12,145 nucleotides of DNA, taken from assembly GCA_900545915.1 (NCBI GenBank), contig URAV01000054.1, positions 1 to 12,145 on the forward strand, written 5' to 3'. Below the pieces are notes generated by a model. The model was not told the DNA's origin. It was given only the letters and a program-made list of their open reading frames with translations, and searched no databases. This document shows, in pieces, positions 12,075-12,145 of this stretch. The number at the start of each line of letters is the position of its first letter. Position 1 is the stretch's first letter. Position numbers and translations under genes: made by a program. Origin of the DNA: an uncultured Porphyromonadaceae bacterium. GTDB taxonomy: Bacteria; Bacteroidota; Bacteroidia; Bacteroidales; Coprobacteraceae.

Positions 12075-12145
12075 CCAATAAAAAAAATATTATCAGGTCA
12101 TCTTTGTGTTTTCTTCCGGTCTTTTTTCCCGTTTTCCCTCGTCAG
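12075..12145. other. Window edge, no assignable gene
   Basis: The last 71 bp are T-rich on the plus strand. Read leftward from the edge, short frames stop at 12098 or 12093 after 15-16 codons rich in Lys, Arg and Glu. One could be the tail of a gene outside the window, possibly a transposase ending just before an inverted repeat, but nothing here proves it. Confidence 0.2.

Noticed and set aside
12058..12145. Complete insertion sequence entering from the right
   Set aside because: Only a possible 15-16 codon tail and a repeat end are visible, and similarity of the two repeat copies continues inward toward the gene rather than outward. The evidence is too thin to call a mobile element.
1..12145. 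CRISPR arrays, tRNA or rRNA genes, riboswitches
   Set aside because: No regularly spaced repeats, cloverleaf or rRNA-like sequence, or recognisable riboswitch core was found on either strand by eye.

Overview
The window looks like chromosome from an AT-rich member of the Bacteroidales (Bacteroidota), probably a gut-type genus. I cannot name genus or species from sequence alone. Four things point there. First, exact TAnnTTTG elements, the -7 box of the Bacteroidota primary sigma factor, sit shortly upstream of five genes. Second, there is an outer-membrane TonB-dependent receptor with an N-terminal carboxypeptidase-like regulatory domain. Third, ComEC is of the short type. Fourth, the gene order DUF2520 - kdsC-like phosphatase - maf is present. 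No tRNA, rRNA, CRISPR array or complete insertion sequence was seen.

Layout. A perfect 52-bp palindrome (1-52), probably a bidirectional terminator, precedes a leftward sugar-nucleotidyltransferase-like gene (61-960). A 299-bp divergent region follows, then an ECF sigma factor (1260-1850). It is followed by a 52-codon gene (1925-2083) whose start codon is caught in an intercistronic hairpin, and then a strong intrinsic terminator (2090-2131). Ribulose-phosphate 3-epimerase (rpe, 2256-2906) and comEC (3062-5191) run rightward. ComEC converges on, and overlaps by 29 bp, a leftward solitary TonB-dependent receptor (stop at 5163, chosen start 7583). Divergent from the receptor is a compact rightward unit: nitroreductase (7733-8260), DUF2520 Rossmann protein (8276-9067), KdsC-like HAD phosphatase (9048-9569) and Maf nucleotide pyrophosphatase (9583-10164). 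A class III Fic AMP-transferase (10235-10804) comes next. Last is a leftward gene for an ATP-grasp-like protein of unknown substrate (10823-12007).

How the genes work together. Most are housekeeping genes: pentose phosphate metabolism (Rpe), Kdo/LPS precursor synthesis (KdsC-like), nucleotide-pool sanitation (Maf), DNA uptake (ComEC) and envelope transport (the receptor). The accessory or under-described parts are at the two ends. The ECF sigma gene is paired with a micro-protein rather than a FecR-type anti-sigma, and I see no housekeeping -7 box in front of it. At the right end, the Fic gene abuts an ATP-grasp-like gene bracketed by a 39-bp imperfect inverted repeat (33/39 identical; the outer 16 bp are exact). 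One copy supplies the Fic stop codon and the end of the ATP-grasp gene; the other lies just upstream of that gene's promoter. This arrangement, either an invertible or mobile cassette or the relic of one, and the sigma/micro-protein pair are the two best leads.
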